DNA of 64,000 nt from positions 62,001 to 126,000 of the forward strand of contig NZ_PYOO01000003.1 of the NCBI RefSeq assembly GCF_003026395.1, read 5' to 3'. Both the position numbers and the translations under genes were made by a program. Positions 34,550-45,349 of the stretch are shown in pieces; the first letter of the stretch is position 1; each line of letters begins with the position of its first letter. The stretch comes from Photobacterium iliopiscarium. Its GTDB lineage: Bacteria; Pseudomonadota; Gammaproteobacteria; Enterobacterales; Vibrionaceae. The notes below the pieces were generated by a model. It worked only from the letters and a program-made list of their open reading frames with translations. It did no database searches and was not told where the DNA came from.

Positions 34550-35512
34550 TTACTGACCAATAAATCCGCTTAACCATTCAACCACTAACAACTCAATATT
34601 TAGCCCTGTATGTTTAGCTAATTGACGATGTAAGTTATTAAGATTGCGCACTTGTTCTAACAATAATGCGGTTGGTATTGTGGTCGCAACAGCTTCAACG
34701 GCAGGTAGCGATTCTTGATGGACAAGATATTGCGTTGCCCCTTGTTGCCATTTTAAACAATCAACCAGAAAATAACTGAGCAATTGTAATGTCACAATAC
34801 CATCAGCAGTACACATTGCCGCGACATCATAAATACCAATATGCGGCGGTTGTACAAATTCAGTAAACGCTTTAACTAAATGGCCGTAACGAATATCTAA
34901 TCCACTTTCAATGAAAGACAACGTTGCTAATGGCGCACCATTATTAAGCCGTACACTTTCTAAAAAGATAGATTGTTGAAGTTGGCTTTCAACCCAACTT
35001 TTGACATTAGTTTCTTCAGGTGGATTTAAACGCCACTTATTACAACGACTCACTACTGTCGGTAATAACCGATCTAAACTTTGTGCCGTCAATATAAATT
35101 GGCAACCCGCAGGTGGTTCTTCTAATGTTTTTAATATCGCGTTGGCACCGGCTTCACCCAATGCATCCGCATCTTCAATTAAAATAACTCGCTGCCCATT
35201 AAGGTGTGAGGTTTCCGTTGCCCAACGGTTACATTGACGAACCGCATCAACACCAATTTGCTTACCTTCTTGTTCTGGCTTAATAACATGAAAGTCAGGA
35301 TGGTTTTCAGCATCAAATAATTGGCAACTATGGCAAACACCACAAGGCTCTGTTTGTGAATTTTGGCAAAGTACGGTTTTCGATAATTGTCGAGCTAATA
35401 CACCTCGCCCACTGCCCTTTGCCGCTAATAACAAAATAGCATGGTGTAAACGTCGCTGCTCAAGCAACTGCTGCCAGTTGTGCCACAAAGTTTGTTGCCA
35501 TGGATATATCAT
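34550..35512 (-). CDS. holB: DNA polymerase III delta' subunit
   Basis: A 320-residue clamp-loader subunit. It has an AAA+-like fold with a degenerate P-loop (AAKGSGRGVL), a zinc-binding module CGVCHSCQLF with the upstream Cys, and the SRC motif in VVSRCNKW. With DnaX and HolA it loads the beta clamp. The ATG at 35512 (MIYPWQQTLW) was chosen over the upstream TTG at 35533 because it aligns with the E. coli N-terminus and lies two bases after the tmk stop. That spacing indicates translational coupling. Confidence 0.94.
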   Translation of the reverse strand: MIYPWQQTLWHNWQQLLEQRRLHHAILLLAAKGSGRGVLARQLSKTVLCQNSQTEPCGVCHSCQLFDAENHPDFHVIKPEQEGKQIGVDAVRQCNRWATETSHLNGQRVILIEDADALGEAGANAILKTLEEPPAGCQFILTAQSLDRLLPTVVSRCNKWRLNPPEETNVKSWVESQLQQSIFLESVRLNNGAPLATLSFIESGLDIRYGHLVKAFTEFVQPPHIGIYDVAAMCTADGIVTLQLLSYFLVDCLKWQQGATQYLVHQESLPAVEAVATTIPTALLLEQVRNLNNLHRQLAKHTGLNIELLVVEWLSGFIGQ

Positions 35513-35514
35513 TA

Positions 35515-36144
35515 TTATTGTTGCTCCAACCAAGACTGTAATGCTTGGATTAAATCGGCAGTAACGCGTTCTAAGGTTTGGCTGGCATCAATAATAATCA
35601 CATTAGGTTGATTGTTACATAATGCTAAAAAGCGCTCACGAGCACGTTCAAAAAAACTAATATCCATTTGTTCAATACGATCAAGCTCACCACGGCCACG
35701 TGCGCGCTGTAAACCTAATACAGGATCAATATCCATATAGATAGTCAGATCAGGACGAAAATCCCCTAGAACGGTATCACGCAGGTTTTCCATCAATGCT
35801 TGATCAAAGCCACGTCCACCGCCTTGATAAGCCTGTGATGACATATCATGACGATCACCCACCACCCACCGTCCTTCGGCAAGCGCAGGTTTAATTACGT
35901 TATCAACTAATTGAATACGCGCTGCGTAAAGCAACAATAACTCTGCCATATCCGTTAAAGGCTCATCAGGATGACCTTGTTTAACTAAGGCGCGCATTTG
36001 TTCTGCCAGCGGTGTACCACCAGGCTCACGGGTTGATTGTGGGTTTGTAATACCATGCTGCGCTAATGTTGCTACAACTTGCGCTATTGCTGTACTTTTA
36101 CCAGCCCCTTCAAGGCCTTCGATGACAATAAATTTACCGTTCAT
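35515..36144 (-). CDS. tmk: thymidylate kinase
   Basis: A 209-residue enzyme phosphorylating dTMP to dTDP with ATP. It has the P-loop [12 protein letters not shown] (about 8-19), the DRX motif [15 protein letters not shown] and the lid region [13 protein letters not shown]. The length matches E. coli Tmk (213). It overlaps the upstream mltG stop by four bases and is followed immediately by holB, the usual gammaproteobacterial order. Confidence 0.96.
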   Translation of the reverse strand: MNGKFIVIEGLEGAGKSTAIAQVVATLAQHGITNPQSTREPGGTPLAEQMRALVKQGHPDEPLTDMAELLLLYAARIQLVDNVIKPALAEGRWVVGDRHDMSSQAYQGGGRGFDQALMENLRDTVLGDFRPDLTIYMDIDPVLGLQRARGRGELDRIEQMDISFFERARERFLALCNNQPNVIIIDASQTLERVTADLIQALQSWLEQQ

Positions 36145-37148
36145 TTCTGCTTTCTTAATATTTTAAGGTAGGCACGAACCGCGCGGTTGTGCTCGACTAA
36201 CGTGGTTGAAAACTTGTGACCCCCTTTACCATCTGCGACAAAATAATAAAAGTCACTGTTATCGGGATCAACGGCGGCCATAATAGATGCCTTACTTGGC
36301 ATTGCTATTGGTGTCGGCGGTAAACCACGCATGGTATAGGTGTTGTAAGCCGTTGGTGTGCGTAGGTCTTTTTTAGTAATGTTGCCATGATACTTATCAC
36401 CCATACCGTAAATAACCGTTGGATCGGTTTGTAATGGCATATTGGCACGTAAGCGATTCATAAAGACAGAAGCAACTAGGCCACGCTCACTGGCAACGGC
36501 GGTTTCTTTTTCAATAATGGATGCCATGATCAACGCTTGGTACGGCGTTTTTAATGGCGAATCTTTAGCCCGTTGCTGCCATGCAAGATCCAGTTCTTTC
36601 ATCATCGCAACATGCGCACGTTTTAAAATACTGATATCACTCGTACCTGCGGTAAAATGATACGTATTCGGCAGAAAATAACCTTCAACTTTATCATTAT
36701 CAATTCCAATCGCAGTACTAATTTGTGTTTGTGTCATACCATCAGAAGTATGTTTTAAATGTGGGTCGGCTTGTAATAATTCCCGCCACTCACTAAAACG
36801 TTCACCATCAACCAACGTAATAGCGTATTGGTATTCTTTACCTTCGGTGATCATCGTTAATACCGACTGCAATGTTGCTTGAGGCTTTATCGCATAAGTG
36901 CCCGCTTTAATATCCGTCAATGTAGGCTCTAAATATCCAACCCAACGTAACCATGGTGATAAAGCCATGATCTTATCATCACTTAATTGTGTTAATAATC
37001 GACGAAATGATGTCCCTGTTTTTACGGTAATAAATGTTTGTTGTTCAATAAGCACTGGTTTATCAAGCGTTGATTTAACTTGAAAAAATCCCCAACCAGC
37101 CGCGCTTGCTATTAATAATAACAATACAAAAATCAACTTCTTTAGCAC
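36141..37148 (-). CDS. mltG: endolytic murein transglycosylase MltG
   Basis: A 335-residue inner-membrane enzyme that cuts nascent peptidoglycan glycan strands and sets their length. It has an N-terminal membrane anchor ([18 protein letters not shown], about 4-21), a LysM-like region and the YceG catalytic domain with the active Glu in [27 protein letters not shown] and [16 protein letters not shown] are also family signatures. The GTG at 37148 was chosen over the ATG at 37166 because AGAGG lies before it and it overlaps the pabC stop, indicating coupling. Confidence 0.92.
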   Translation of the reverse strand: MLKKLIFVLLLLIASAAGWGFFQVKSTLDKPVLIEQQTFITVKTGTSFRRLLTQLSDDKIMALSPWLRWVGYLEPTLTDIKAGTYAIKPQATLQSVLTMITEGKEYQYAITLVDGERFSEWRELLQADPHLKHTSDGMTQTQISTAIGIDNDKVEGYFLPNTYHFTAGTSDISILKRAHVAMMKELDLAWQQRAKDSPLKTPYQALIMASIIEKETAVASERGLVASVFMNRLRANMPLQTDPTVIYGMGDKYHGNITKKDLRTPTAYNTYTMRGLPPTPIAMPSKASIMAAVDPDNSDFYYFVADGKGGHKFSTTLVEHNRAVRAYLKILRKQK

Positions 37149-37951
37149 GAATGTAACCTCTTCCATAGTATTTCGAACATTGTATGTTCACTGTATTGTG
37201 TTGTTTGTATTTGATTTATAGGCACTAACGCCATCAATGCATTAGTAATAAAAACTTCATCAGCAGCAAATACAGCTGCCAGATCAAAATCACCTACTTG
37301 ATAATCACAATTCAATTCATAAAGCATATCAAGTACATGTTGGCGCATAACCCCAGCAACGCCTGCACGTTGTAGCGCTGGAGTATATACAGTATTGCCT
37401 TTACGCCAAAATAGATTTGCTACTGTGGTTTCAATAACCCGATCGTCACCATCAAGTGCAATCGCATCAACCCAACCTGCTTGTTCAATTTCTTGTTTTA
37501 ATAACACTTGTTCAAGCCGATTTAAATGCTTCATTCCAGCAAGCATAGGACTATTACCCATTCGTTGCTGACACACACCTAAGACAATCCCTTGCTGTTG
37601 CCATTGTTGATAATGTAATGGCCATTCGAAATGAGTGATGATGACTTGAGTATCATTACACCCTGTCGGATTATACCCACGACCACCGCTACCACGACTA
37701 ATTAAGATTTTAATACCGCCTTTATGAGGATATTTCAATGCAAGGGCGATAACATCAGTATATACCTGCTGCCAATTTGGTGCAGTAATCACTAGTCTTT
37801 CTAGGCTTACTTTTAAGCGTGTTAAATGCAATGACCACAATTGAACCTGTTGGTGTTCAACTAGCATTGTTGTAAAGCAACCATCACCGTATTGGGTTGC
37901 TCTATCTGTAATGGCAAGTAGCTGTTGCTCACAACCATTCACTGAAGTCAT
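37142..37951 (-). CDS. pabC: aminodeoxychorismate lyase
   Basis: A 269-residue PLP enzyme of fold type IV that releases pyruvate from aminodeoxychorismate to give 4-aminobenzoate for folate. Family signs are TDRATQYGDGCFTT near the start, KILISRGSGGRGY, the GMKHLNRLEQV segment containing the expected PLP lysine, VIETTVANLFW, and FITNALMALVPI near the C-terminus. It overlaps the mltG start. A terminator lies between it and fabF, so this gene probably heads or re-initiates the pabC-mltG-tmk-holB-tatD unit. Confidence 0.94.
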   Translation of the reverse strand: MTSVNGCEQQLLAITDRATQYGDGCFTTMLVEHQQVQLWSLHLTRLKVSLERLVITAPNWQQVYTDVIALALKYPHKGGIKILISRGSGGRGYNPTGCNDTQVIITHFEWPLHYQQWQQQGIVLGVCQQRMGNSPMLAGMKHLNRLEQVLLKQEIEQAGWVDAIALDGDDRVIETTVANLFWRKGNTVYTPALQRAGVAGVMRQHVLDMLYELNCDYQVGDFDLAAVFAADEVFITNALMALVPINQIQTTQYSEHTMFEILWKRLHSC

Positions 37952-37978
37952 TACGTATTCCTTTTTACAGATAAAAAA

Positions 37979-38006
37979 ATAGCCTGATATCGAAATATCA
38001 GGCTAT
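37979..38006 (-). terminator. terminator after fabF
   Basis: ATAGCCTGATAT (37979-37990) pairs with ATATCAGGCTAT (37995-38006) around CGAA. A seven-base A-run to its left gives the U-run on the minus strand. It divides the fab genes from pabC. Confidence 0.9.
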
Positions 38007-38056
38007 CTAATCATATCAGGTTATGGCACTTATTGCTCAACACGCAAATAAGTGAA

Positions 38057-39295
38057 TTAAATTTTCTTAAACAATAACGAACCGTTAGTGCCGCCAAAAC
38101 CGAATGAGTTACATAATGCGTATTCTAGGTTAGCTTGACGCGCTTCACCTGGAACATAATCAAGATCACAACCTTCACCTGGGTTATCCAAGTTAATTGT
38201 TGGCGGTACGACTTGATCCATCAAACTTAGAATAGTGATGATTGATTCAACAGAGCCAGCAGCACCTAACAAGTGACCAGTCATTGATTTAGTTGATGAA
38301 ACCATAACACTATCCGCAGCAGCACCTAGCGCGCGTTTAATGCCTAATGTTTCAGTCTTATCACCAGCAGGTGTTGATGTGCCATGGGCGTTGATGTAGC
38401 CAATCTTGTCAGCATTGATACCCGCATCACGAATACAAGCTTCCATTGCTAACGCACCACCTGAACCATCAGCACTTGGTGACGTCATGTGGTAAGCATC
38501 ACCACTCATGCCAAAGCCAACAAGCTCTGCATAAATTTTCGCGCCACGTGCTTTAGCGTGTTCGTACTCTTCTAGTACAATCACACCCGCGCCATCACCT
38601 AATACAAAACCATCGCGATCTTTGTCCCATGGACGAGAAGCCGCTTGAGGATCATCATTACGTGTTGATAATGCTTTTGCAGCAGCAAAACCCGCCATGC
38701 CTAGCTCTGTTGATGCTTTTTCTGCACCACCCGCTAGCATTGCGTCAGCATCACCGTATGCAATCATACGTGCAGCATGGCCAATGTTATGAAGGCCCGT
38801 CGTACACGCTGTAGAGATAGCGAGGTTTGGACCACGTAGACCGTACATGATAGACATGTGACCCGCGATCATATTAACAATTGTTGATGGTACAAAGAAC
38901 GGACTGATTTTACGCGGTCCTTTGTCGATCAATGTTTGATGGCCAGCTTCAATTAAACCTAAACCACCAATACCAGAACCAATAGCAACACCGATACGTG
39001 GTGCATTTTCTTCAGTAACTTCAAAACCAGAATCTTTGAATGCTTGTACGCCAGCTGCTACGCCATATTGGATAAATAAATCCATTTTGCGAGCATCTTT
39101 TCGAGACATGTAATCTTCGCAATTGAAATCTTTGATCATTCCGGCAAATTGAGTAGCAAAGGCGCTTGCATCAAAATGTTGAATGGTACTGATACCACTG
39201 GTGCCAGACTGTAAAGCTTTCCAAGAAGATTCAACAGAATTACCAACCGGGGTAAGCATACCCATGCCAGTTACAACTACACGACGCTTAGACAC
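38057..39295 (-). CDS. fabF: beta-ketoacyl-ACP synthase II
   Basis: A 412-residue condensing enzyme of fatty-acid elongation. The catalytic triad is the Cys in [10 protein letters not shown] (C164), the His in [11 protein letters not shown] and the His in [12 protein letters not shown]. It condenses malonyl-ACP with acyl-ACP; in E. coli the temperature-dependent elongation of palmitoleate depends on FabF. Length matches the family (413). It lies downstream of acpP beyond an intergenic hairpin, so its expression may be set by read-through. Confidence 0.97.
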   Translation of the reverse strand: MSKRRVVVTGMGMLTPVGNSVESSWKALQSGTSGISTIQHFDASAFATQFAGMIKDFNCEDYMSRKDARKMDLFIQYGVAAGVQAFKDSGFEVTEENAPRIGVAIGSGIGGLGLIEAGHQTLIDKGPRKISPFFVPSTIVNMIAGHMSIMYGLRGPNLAISTACTTGLHNIGHAARMIAYGDADAMLAGGAEKASTELGMAGFAAAKALSTRNDDPQAASRPWDKDRDGFVLGDGAGVIVLEEYEHAKARGAKIYAELVGFGMSGDAYHMTSPSADGSGGALAMEACIRDAGINADKIGYINAHGTSTPAGDKTETLGIKRALGAAADSVMVSSTKSMTGHLLGAAGSVESIITILSLMDQVVPPTINLDNPGEGCDLDYVPGEARQANLEYALCNSFGFGGTNGSLLFKKI

Positions 39296-39342
39296 GATTA
39301 ATTTCTCCGGGAATTGAGGATATAACAGGAAGTGAAAAAAAA

Positions 39343-39365
39343 CAGGCGGTCATAATGACCGCCTG
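39343..39365 (-). terminator. hairpin terminator between acpP and fabF
   Basis: CAGGCGGTCAT (39343-39353) pairs with ATGACCGCCTG (39355-39365), followed on the minus strand by a run of T. It probably gives acpP more transcript than fabF. Confidence 0.88.
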
Positions 39366-39383
39366 GGAATATTCATTTTTATA

Positions 39384-39617
39384 TTACTGTGCGCTGTTTA
39401 CGTAGTCGATTGCAGATTGAACAGTAGTAATTTTTTCAGCTTCTTCGTCAGGGATTTCTGTATCGAATTCTTCTTCAAGAGCCATTACTAGTTCAACTGT
39501 ATCTAGAGAATCAGCACCTAGATCGTCAACGAAAGATGCTTCGTTTTTAACTTCTGCTTCGTCTACGCCTAGTTGCTCAACGATGATTTTTCTTACGCGT
39601 TCTTCGATGTTGCTCAT
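39384..39617 (-). CDS. acpP: acyl carrier protein
   Basis: A 77-residue acidic four-helix protein carrying growing acyl chains on 4'-phosphopantetheine. The attachment site is S37 in the universal motif DSL ([12 protein letters not shown]). The sequence is near-identical to E. coli AcpP in length and composition. It lies between fabG and fabF, with a hairpin terminator directly after it. Confidence 0.98.
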   Translation of the reverse strand: MSNIEERVRKIIVEQLGVDEAEVKNEASFVDDLGADSLDTVELVMALEEEFDTEIPDEEAEKITTVQSAIDYVNSAQ

Positions 39618-39775
39618 ACTAATATATTTCCTTTAACAAGAATTCGCTAATGCGATTTGTTGTAGTTTATTCATTACAGCAAAAGTTGCAACACTCATAA
39701 TGCTGGTCAAACCACGATTTAACCAGAAAAATAGTTCAATTTGACTTGAATCATGAAGTATTACAACAAATTTGC

Positions 39776-40510
39776 TTAAATCATATACATGCCGCCATTA
39801 ACGTGCAATGTTTCGCCTGTTATATAAGCAGCTTCATCAGAGGCTAAAAAAGCAACAGCCGCTGCTATTTCGCGCGGATCGCCTAAACGACCAGCAGGAA
39901 CATTTGCTAACGTTGCAGCACGTTGATCATCATTTAGCGCTTTTGTCATATCCGTTTCAATAAAACCGGGAGCAACTGCGTTAACGGTGATTCCACGAGA
40001 AGCAACTTCGCGTGCCATCGATTTTGTAAAACCAAGCAAACCTGCTTTAGCAGCTGCGTAGTTTGTTTGTCCAGCGTTACCCATAGTACCAACAACAGAG
40101 CCAATACTAATAATACGGCCATGACGTTTTTTCATCATAGCACGCAACACTGCTTTAGACAGACGGAAAACCGACGTAAGGTTGGTATCCATGATATCTT
40201 GCCATTCGTCTTCTTTCATACGCATGAGTAGATTATCACGAGTAATACCAGCGTTATTCACAAGAATGTCAATATCGCCATATTGTTCTTTAATTTGCTT
40301 TAATGTGACTTCAATTGACTCTGGTGAGGTTACGTTTAACGCAAAACCTTTACCGTGATCGCCAAGATACGCACTAATCGCATCAGCACCGCTCTCAGAT
40401 GTTGCCGTACCGATAACTGTTGCGCCACGCTCAGCTAAAATTTCAGCAATTGCACGACCAATACCGCGACTCGCACCTGTAACTAGTGCAATTTTACCTT
40501 CCAGACTCAT
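39776..40510 (-). CDS. fabG: 3-oxoacyl-ACP reductase
   Basis: A 244-residue short-chain dehydrogenase reducing 3-oxoacyl-ACP with NADPH. The cofactor loop is [13 protein letters not shown] (about 12-24), NNAG lies near 86-89, and the catalytic residues are the Ser in SIGSVVG and the Tyr and Lys of YAAAK. Length is as in E. coli FabG (244). It starts 24 bases downstream of fabD. A 158-base gap with no gene precedes acpP and may hold an acpP promoter. Confidence 0.97.
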   Translation of the reverse strand: MSLEGKIALVTGASRGIGRAIAEILAERGATVIGTATSESGADAISAYLGDHGKGFALNVTSPESIEVTLKQIKEQYGDIDILVNNAGITRDNLLMRMKEDEWQDIMDTNLTSVFRLSKAVLRAMMKKRHGRIISIGSVVGTMGNAGQTNYAAAKAGLLGFTKSMAREVASRGITVNAVAPGFIETDMTKALNDDQRAATLANVPAGRLGDPREIAAAVAFLASDEAAYITGETLHVNGGMYMI

Positions 40511-40534
40511 TGTAAATCCTCTTTCTAAGCTTAA

Positions 40535-41464
40535 TTACTTTGCTAATGCAGCTGTTAATGATGCAACATCATTTACGGCTACGCTGCTAAGTGCACGATC
40601 AATACGTTTAGTCAAACCTGTTAATACTTTACCTGGGCCCATTTCTAGCAATTCTTCAACGCCTTCAGATGCCATACGCTCAACAGATTCAGTCCAACGA
40701 ACTGGATTGTATAGCTGCTTAACAAGTGCCAATTTAATGGCAACAGGATCAGTCTCAGTCGCTACGTCTGCATTATTGATTACAGGCACAGTCGGCGCAC
40801 TAAATGCTAAGCCTTCTAATGCGATAGCAAGTTTATCAGCGGCTGGCTTCATTAACGCACAGTGTGAAGGAACAGAAACAGGCAATGGTAATGCACGCTT
40901 AGCTCCAGCTTCTTTACACAATACATTGGCACGCTCTACTGCTTCTTTGTTACCCGCAATAACCACTTGACCTGGCGAGTTAAAGTTAACAGGAGAACAC
41001 ACTTGATCTTCAGCAGCTTGTGCACATGCTGCTGCAATCGCATCGTTATCTAAACCAATAATTGCAGACATTGCACCAACACCCGCTGGAACCGCTTCTT
41101 GCATTAGTTTACCACGAAGCTCAACTAACTTAACTGCCGCTTGGAAATCAATCACACCAGCACATACAAGTGCAGAATATTCACCCAAGCTATGTCCAGC
41201 TAAAACAACAGGTTGTTCACCACCTTGTTGTTGCCATACACGCCAAATCGCTACAGATGCGGTTAATAATGCAGGCTGTGTACGCTGAGTTTGGTTTAAA
41301 TCTTCAACGGGACCATTTTGAACTAATGCCCATAGGTCGTAACCTAGCGCATCAGAGGCTTCAGCAAACGTCTGCTTAACCACATCAAATTGCTCTGCTA
41401 AATCAGCAAGCATGCCAACAGTTTGAGAACCCTGTCCAGGGAAAACAATCGCGAACTTAGACAT
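40535..41464 (-). CDS. fabD: malonyl-CoA:ACP transacylase
   Basis: A 309-residue enzyme moving malonyl groups from CoA to ACP. The active Ser is S92 in [11 protein letters not shown]; the oxyanion-related FPGQGSQ is at 8-14, and the catalytic His is in [10 protein letters not shown]. Length matches the family. It lies 135 bases downstream of fabH with AAGGATT-type ribosome binding sequence before the ATG. Confidence 0.97.
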   Translation of the reverse strand: MSKFAIVFPGQGSQTVGMLADLAEQFDVVKQTFAEASDALGYDLWALVQNGPVEDLNQTQRTQPALLTASVAIWRVWQQQGGEQPVVLAGHSLGEYSALVCAGVIDFQAAVKLVELRGKLMQEAVPAGVGAMSAIIGLDNDAIAAACAQAAEDQVCSPVNFNSPGQVVIAGNKEAVERANVLCKEAGAKRALPLPVSVPSHCALMKPAADKLAIALEGLAFSAPTVPVINNADVATETDPVAIKLALVKQLYNPVRWTESVERMASEGVEELLEMGPGKVLTGLTKRIDRALSSVAVNDVASLTAALAK

Positions 41465-41599
41465 TTGAGAATCCTTATTCTTTATATACTGATCGTTCAG
41501 TAAATTAATAGGCTAATAAGACAGCGTTAACTATATTCAACCTTCTGCCTTATCGCAAAATTCTTTTAACGCGTAAACTAAACCGATTCTTGATTTAGT

Positions 41600-42556
41600 T
41601 TAAAATTTCACTAGTGCAGAGCCCCAAGTGAAACCGCCACCAAACGCTTCTAATAATAACGTTTGACCACGTTGAATACGGCCATCACGTACCGCTTCAT
41701 CTAACGCCGTCGGTACGGTTGCTGAAGAGGTGTTACCATGACGATCCAGTGTAACCACCACTTGATCCATCGACATTGATAATTTTTTCGCTGTGGCTGA
41801 AATAATACGCATATTCGCTTGATGTGGCACTAACCAATCAAGTTCAGATTTATCCATATTATTGGCAATAAGCGTATTTTTTACTAAGTTAGACAGTTGA
41901 GTAACTGCTACTTTAAACACTTCATTACCAGCCATGTACAGCCAAGTATTAGCATCAAAATCTTTATCATGCTCAGGCACAGCAAGGCTTAATAAGCCAC
42001 CGAAGTGACCATCAGCATATAAATGCGTTGAAATGATACCTTGTTCTTCACTTGCGCCAAGAACGACCGCACCCGCCGCATCACCAAATAAGATAATGGT
42101 TGAACGATCTTTAGGATCACAATGACGAGAAAGTGCATCAGATCCAATCACTAATACATTTTTTGCCATGCCCGTTTTAATATGTTGATCAGCAACACTT
42201 AATGCGTAAACAAAGCCAGTACATGCCGCAGATAAATCAAAAGCAGGACAGCCTTTAATATCTAACATGCCTTGTACTTGGCAAGCCGCAGAGGGAAATG
42301 AGTGGCTTGCACTAGAGGTTGCAACAATAATAAGATCAATATCTTCTTTATTGATACCCGCCATTTCAATCGCATTTAAAGAAGCATGATAACCCATTAC
42401 GGCAACCGTTTCGTCAGCCGAGGCAATGCGACGCTCACGAATACCAGTACGAGCAACGATCCATTCATCGCTAGTGTCTATCGTTTGTTCTAAATCCGCA
42501 TTAGTGCGAACTTGTGTTGGCAAATAGCTGCCAGTTCCTAAAATTTTGCTATACAT
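41600..42556 (-). CDS. fabH: beta-ketoacyl-ACP synthase III
   Basis: A 318-residue condensing enzyme starting fatty-acid synthesis from acetyl-CoA and malonyl-ACP. The Cys-His-Asn triad is C112 in [11 protein letters not shown], the His in VPHQANMRI and the Asn in [13 protein letters not shown]. It starts five bases after the plsX stop, so the two are tightly coupled. Length matches E. coli FabH (317). Confidence 0.97.
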   Translation of the reverse strand: MYSKILGTGSYLPTQVRTNADLEQTIDTSDEWIVARTGIRERRIASADETVAVMGYHASLNAIEMAGINKEDIDLIIVATSSASHSFPSAACQVQGMLDIKGCPAFDLSAACTGFVYALSVADQHIKTGMAKNVLVIGSDALSRHCDPKDRSTIILFGDAAGAVVLGASEEQGIISTHLYADGHFGGLLSLAVPEHDKDFDANTWLYMAGNEVFKVAVTQLSNLVKNTLIANNMDKSELDWLVPHQANMRIISATAKKLSMSMDQVVVTLDRHGNTSSATVPTALDEAVRDGRIQRGQTLLLEAFGGGFTWGSALVKF

Positions 42557-42561
42557 GAAGA

Positions 42562-43584
42562 CTAATAATGCCTCTCTAATAAGACCTCTTCCAGACGGTC
42601 ACTGATTTTCATCGGTATTTGGCGTTTAATCTCATAAACCGCTTGGCTTATGGCATTCTCCAAAGCTGTGGTATCAGCACTTCCATGGCTTTTCACTACA
42701 ATACCGCGTAATCCTAACAGACTTGCGCCATTATACTGGTCGGGGTTCAATTGTTGTAAACTATTAAACAGTTCACGAAATAACCACTTAGCAATTAATC
42801 GCTTAAATGGATTACGTCCGATATTGCGTTTAATACAATCAATGAATAGGTTAGCGACCCCTTCACTGGTTTTTAAGCTCACATTCCCGACAAAGCCATC
42901 GCATACGATCACATCGGCTTTATCTGAATATAATTGATGACCTTCAATATAACCAATGTAATTAATGTCAGGAGATTCAGCTAACATTTCAGCACAACGT
43001 TTAACCAGATCATTGCCTTTAATGGCTTCTTCGCCAATATTAAGTAATGCAACCCGAGGTGATGTGCCTAATGTTTGTTCCGCAACCACCGATCCCATAA
43101 CGGCAAATTGAAACAAGGTATCTGCATCACAAGAAACATTTGCGCCAAGATCGAGTAACCAAGTATGGTTAGCATTGCGATTAGGAATTTCTGAAATTAA
43201 AGCAGGACGTTCAACACCAGGAAGTTGTTTTAGCACATAGCGAGATAAAGCCATTAATGCTCCCGTATTACCAGCACTCACACAGGCATCAGCATCACCA
43301 ACGGCAACCGCTTCTAGAGCCATGCGCATTGAAGAACCTTTACTATGTCGTAATGCTTGTGATGGACGAGTTTCATTCGCTATAACATTATCGCAATGTA
43401 CGATAGACAATCGAGGATGATTGAGCTTATTAAGAAGTGTTAACTGGGTAGTGATAGCACTAATATCACCAAATAGAATGAGTTTGAGCTCAGGCGAATG
43501 CAACAGTGCCTGCACGGCGGCAGGCACTGTTACTTGAGGACCGAAATCCCCGCCCATTGCATCAAGTGCAACGGTAAGACCCAT
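42562..43584 (-). CDS. plsX: phosphate acyltransferase PlsX
   Basis: A 340-residue peripheral membrane enzyme converting acyl-ACP to acyl-phosphate, the donor for PlsY in phospholipid synthesis. Family motifs are [18 protein letters not shown] at the N-terminus, [16 protein letters not shown] in the middle and [16 protein letters not shown] in the C-terminal half. It starts 12 bases after rpmF, and fabH follows after five bases. Confidence 0.96.
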   Translation of the reverse strand: MGLTVALDAMGGDFGPQVTVPAAVQALLHSPELKLILFGDISAITTQLTLLNKLNHPRLSIVHCDNVIANETRPSQALRHSKGSSMRMALEAVAVGDADACVSAGNTGALMALSRYVLKQLPGVERPALISEIPNRNANHTWLLDLGANVSCDADTLFQFAVMGSVVAEQTLGTSPRVALLNIGEEAIKGNDLVKRCAEMLAESPDINYIGYIEGHQLYSDKADVIVCDGFVGNVSLKTSEGVANLFIDCIKRNIGRNPFKRLIAKWLFRELFNSLQQLNPDQYNGASLLGLRGIVVKSHGSADTTALENAISQAVYEIKRQIPMKISDRLEEVLLERHY

Positions 43585-43596
43585 TAAGGTTCAACC

Positions 43597-43767
43597 TTAC
43601 TTGTTGATAACCTTACGGCCACGGTAGAAACCGTCAGCTGTCACGTGGTGACGTAGGTGAGTTTCACCTGATGCTGAATCTACAGAAACTGCTGCTGTAG
43701 TTAGCGCATCATGTGAACGACGCATACCACGTGCTGCACGTGATTTTTTGCTCTTTTGTACGGCCAT
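43597..43767 (-). CDS. rpmF: 50S ribosomal protein L32
   Basis: A 56-residue basic ribosomal protein beginning [17 protein letters not shown], the L32 signature, and ending in [11 protein letters not shown]. It contains SHDALTT and LRHHVTADG, and has no zinc-binding Cys, as in E. coli L32. It was located by direct translation. It lies between yceD (21 bases upstream) and plsX, the classical yceD-rpmF-plsX linkage coupling ribosome and lipid synthesis. Confidence 0.97.
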   Translation of the reverse strand: MAVQKSKKSRAARGMRRSHDALTTAAVSVDSASGETHLRHHVTADGFYRGRKVINK

Positions 43768-43787
43768 TAACCCTACTCCTGTTAAAT

Positions 43788-44306
43788 TTAACTTTTAAGA
43801 TTTTTCAATACTGCAAACGGATTCGGACGCTCATCAGCAACGGGAATATCACCAAAAGACAAGTTATGAGTGCCGATCTTACAACCGTCAACATCATGTC
43901 TTGCTACTTGTGGTAACTCTAACATCAATTCATCTTCGATAAGTTGAGTTAAATTAATTTCGCCATTTTCATCGACAATTGTCGGCTCATAGGCTTCCGG
44001 TAACTTGTCAATAGCCTCTTCATCACGAACTGGACTATAACAGAATTCAACACTAATTGTGTGTGGAAATTCTCCCTGACATCTCTGACAGGTCAACATC
44101 ACATCAATACTTGCGTTTCCGCGCATGAAAGGAATACGACGTTGGTCAAGGTCAAAAGACAAGTTGACGTTTGCATCACTTATTACGCTCTGGGTTGAGC
44201 CAGCTAAACGAGACAGAAGATCAGCTTTGATGATGCCATCATAGTCGAGTCTTTTCTGTGCAGTGCGTACTGGATCTACCTTTATCGGCAATTTTACCTT
44301 TTGCAT
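43788..44306 (-). CDS. yceD: YceD/DUF177 family protein
   Basis: A 172-residue protein of the YceD (DUF177) family, linked in other bacteria to 23S rRNA accumulation. The CxxC pair in [13 protein letters not shown] may bind metal. The acidic stretch [20 protein letters not shown] is the second family marker. It is the promoter-proximal gene of the yceD-rpmF-plsX-fab cluster and is divergent from yceF across a 392-base region. Confidence 0.92.
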   Translation of the reverse strand: MQKVKLPIKVDPVRTAQKRLDYDGIIKADLLSRLAGSTQSVISDANVNLSFDLDQRRIPFMRGNASIDVMLTCQRCQGEFPHTISVEFCYSPVRDEEAIDKLPEAYEPTIVDENGEINLTQLIEDELMLELPQVARHDVDGCKIGTHNLSFGDIPVADERPNPFAVLKNLKS

Positions 44307-44698
44307 AGGGCGCGAATATTAGCCTTATAGTCTGGTTGAGTCAAAGGAAATGTGCCTGAATTAACAGCTTTTGAACAATTCTCATGCTGCCATGAAAATT
44401 CATTCAACATTCACTCCCTCTCCTCATTAAAAAGTTCTTATTTCTTCATCACTCAATCACTTGACGATTGCTAATAAAATGATGAAAGATCACTCAATCA
44501 TTGTTTAAATGCTAGCCAATAATGGCTATATACAAATTTAAATCAATAATTGCGCCTTATAATAGCATTGTGCTGTGCCGATAACATCGTCTGTCTGCAT
44601 TGAAATCAAAACAATCAATAAATCAAGCTCACTGGCTTTGATTCGCTGCGATGAGTACACTCATTTACATCACTTCATTTAAATAACTCAAATAGCCT
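44307..44698. promoter_or_regulatory. divergent promoter region between yceD and yceF
   Basis: This stretch holds no gene and must carry promoters for the yceD-to-fab cluster and for yceF. TATAAT at 44558-44563 on the plus strand is a possible -10, but no good -35 was seen at the usual distance. Nothing else was recognised. Confidence 0.4.
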
Positions 44699-45280
44699 AT
44701 GAACCAGCCACTTGTTCTTGCGTCAACGTCACCGTTTCGTAAAAGTTTACTTGAAAAGCTACAGTTACCTTTTACGACAGCAAATCCAAATGTTAATGAA
44801 GCCATGTTTGATAATGAATCAGCAACTGCTTTAGTTAAACGATTAGCACAAGCAAAAGCACACGCTTGTGCAGAATCTCATCCTCATCATCTTATTATAG
44901 GTTCAGACCAAGTCTGTGTCATTGATGGTGCCATTTTAGGAAAACCACATACCGAAGCGAATGCATGTGCTCAACTACGTGCAGCCAGTGGCAAGATCGT
45001 TACTTTTTATACTGGCCTATGCTTATATAATGCACGCACACAAACGACTCAAGTTATTTGTGAACCGTTCCACGTCCATTTTAGAACCTTAACCGATAAT
45101 GAAATTGCACATTATGTCACTAAAGAGCAACCGCTTTACTGTGCTGGCAGCTTTAAAAGTGAAGGTTTAGGGATTGCCCTGTTTAATCGCTTAGAGGGAC
45201 GCGACCCTAATACATTAGTGGGATTACCGCTTATTGCCTTACGAGAAATGCTGGCCAATGAACATATAGCCGTTTTATAA
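44699..45280 (+). CDS. yceF: Maf-family nucleotide pyrophosphatase YceF
   Basis: A 193-residue enzyme of the Maf family; the E. coli orthologue YceF hydrolyses 7-methyl-GTP and related modified nucleotides. It begins [17 protein letters not shown], the Maf signature, with the conserved Asp in [12 protein letters not shown] and the later stretch [12 protein letters not shown] and [13 protein letters not shown]. It is convergent with rluC, sharing the hairpin at 45313. Confidence 0.94.
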   Translation: MNQPLVLASTSPFRKSLLEKLQLPFTTANPNVNEAMFDNESATALVKRLAQAKAHACAESHPHHLIIGSDQVCVIDGAILGKPHTEANACAQLRAASGKIVTFYTGLCLYNARTQTTQVICEPFHVHFRTLTDNEIAHYVTKEQPLYCAGSFKSEGLGIALFNRLEGRDPNTLVGLPLIALREMLANEHIAVL

Positions 45281-45312
45281 GCTAACCCTTCATTATTACA
45301 AATCATAAAAAA

Positions 45313-45331
45313 GGCGAGCACAATGCTCGCC
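45313..45331. terminator. terminator between yceF and rluC
   Basis: GGCGAGCA (45313-45320) pairs with TGCTCGCC (45324-45331). An A-run on the left gives the U-run for minus-strand rluC transcripts; the right side is less U-rich. Confidence 0.85.
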
Positions 45332-45349
45332 TCATTATTTTCAATATCA

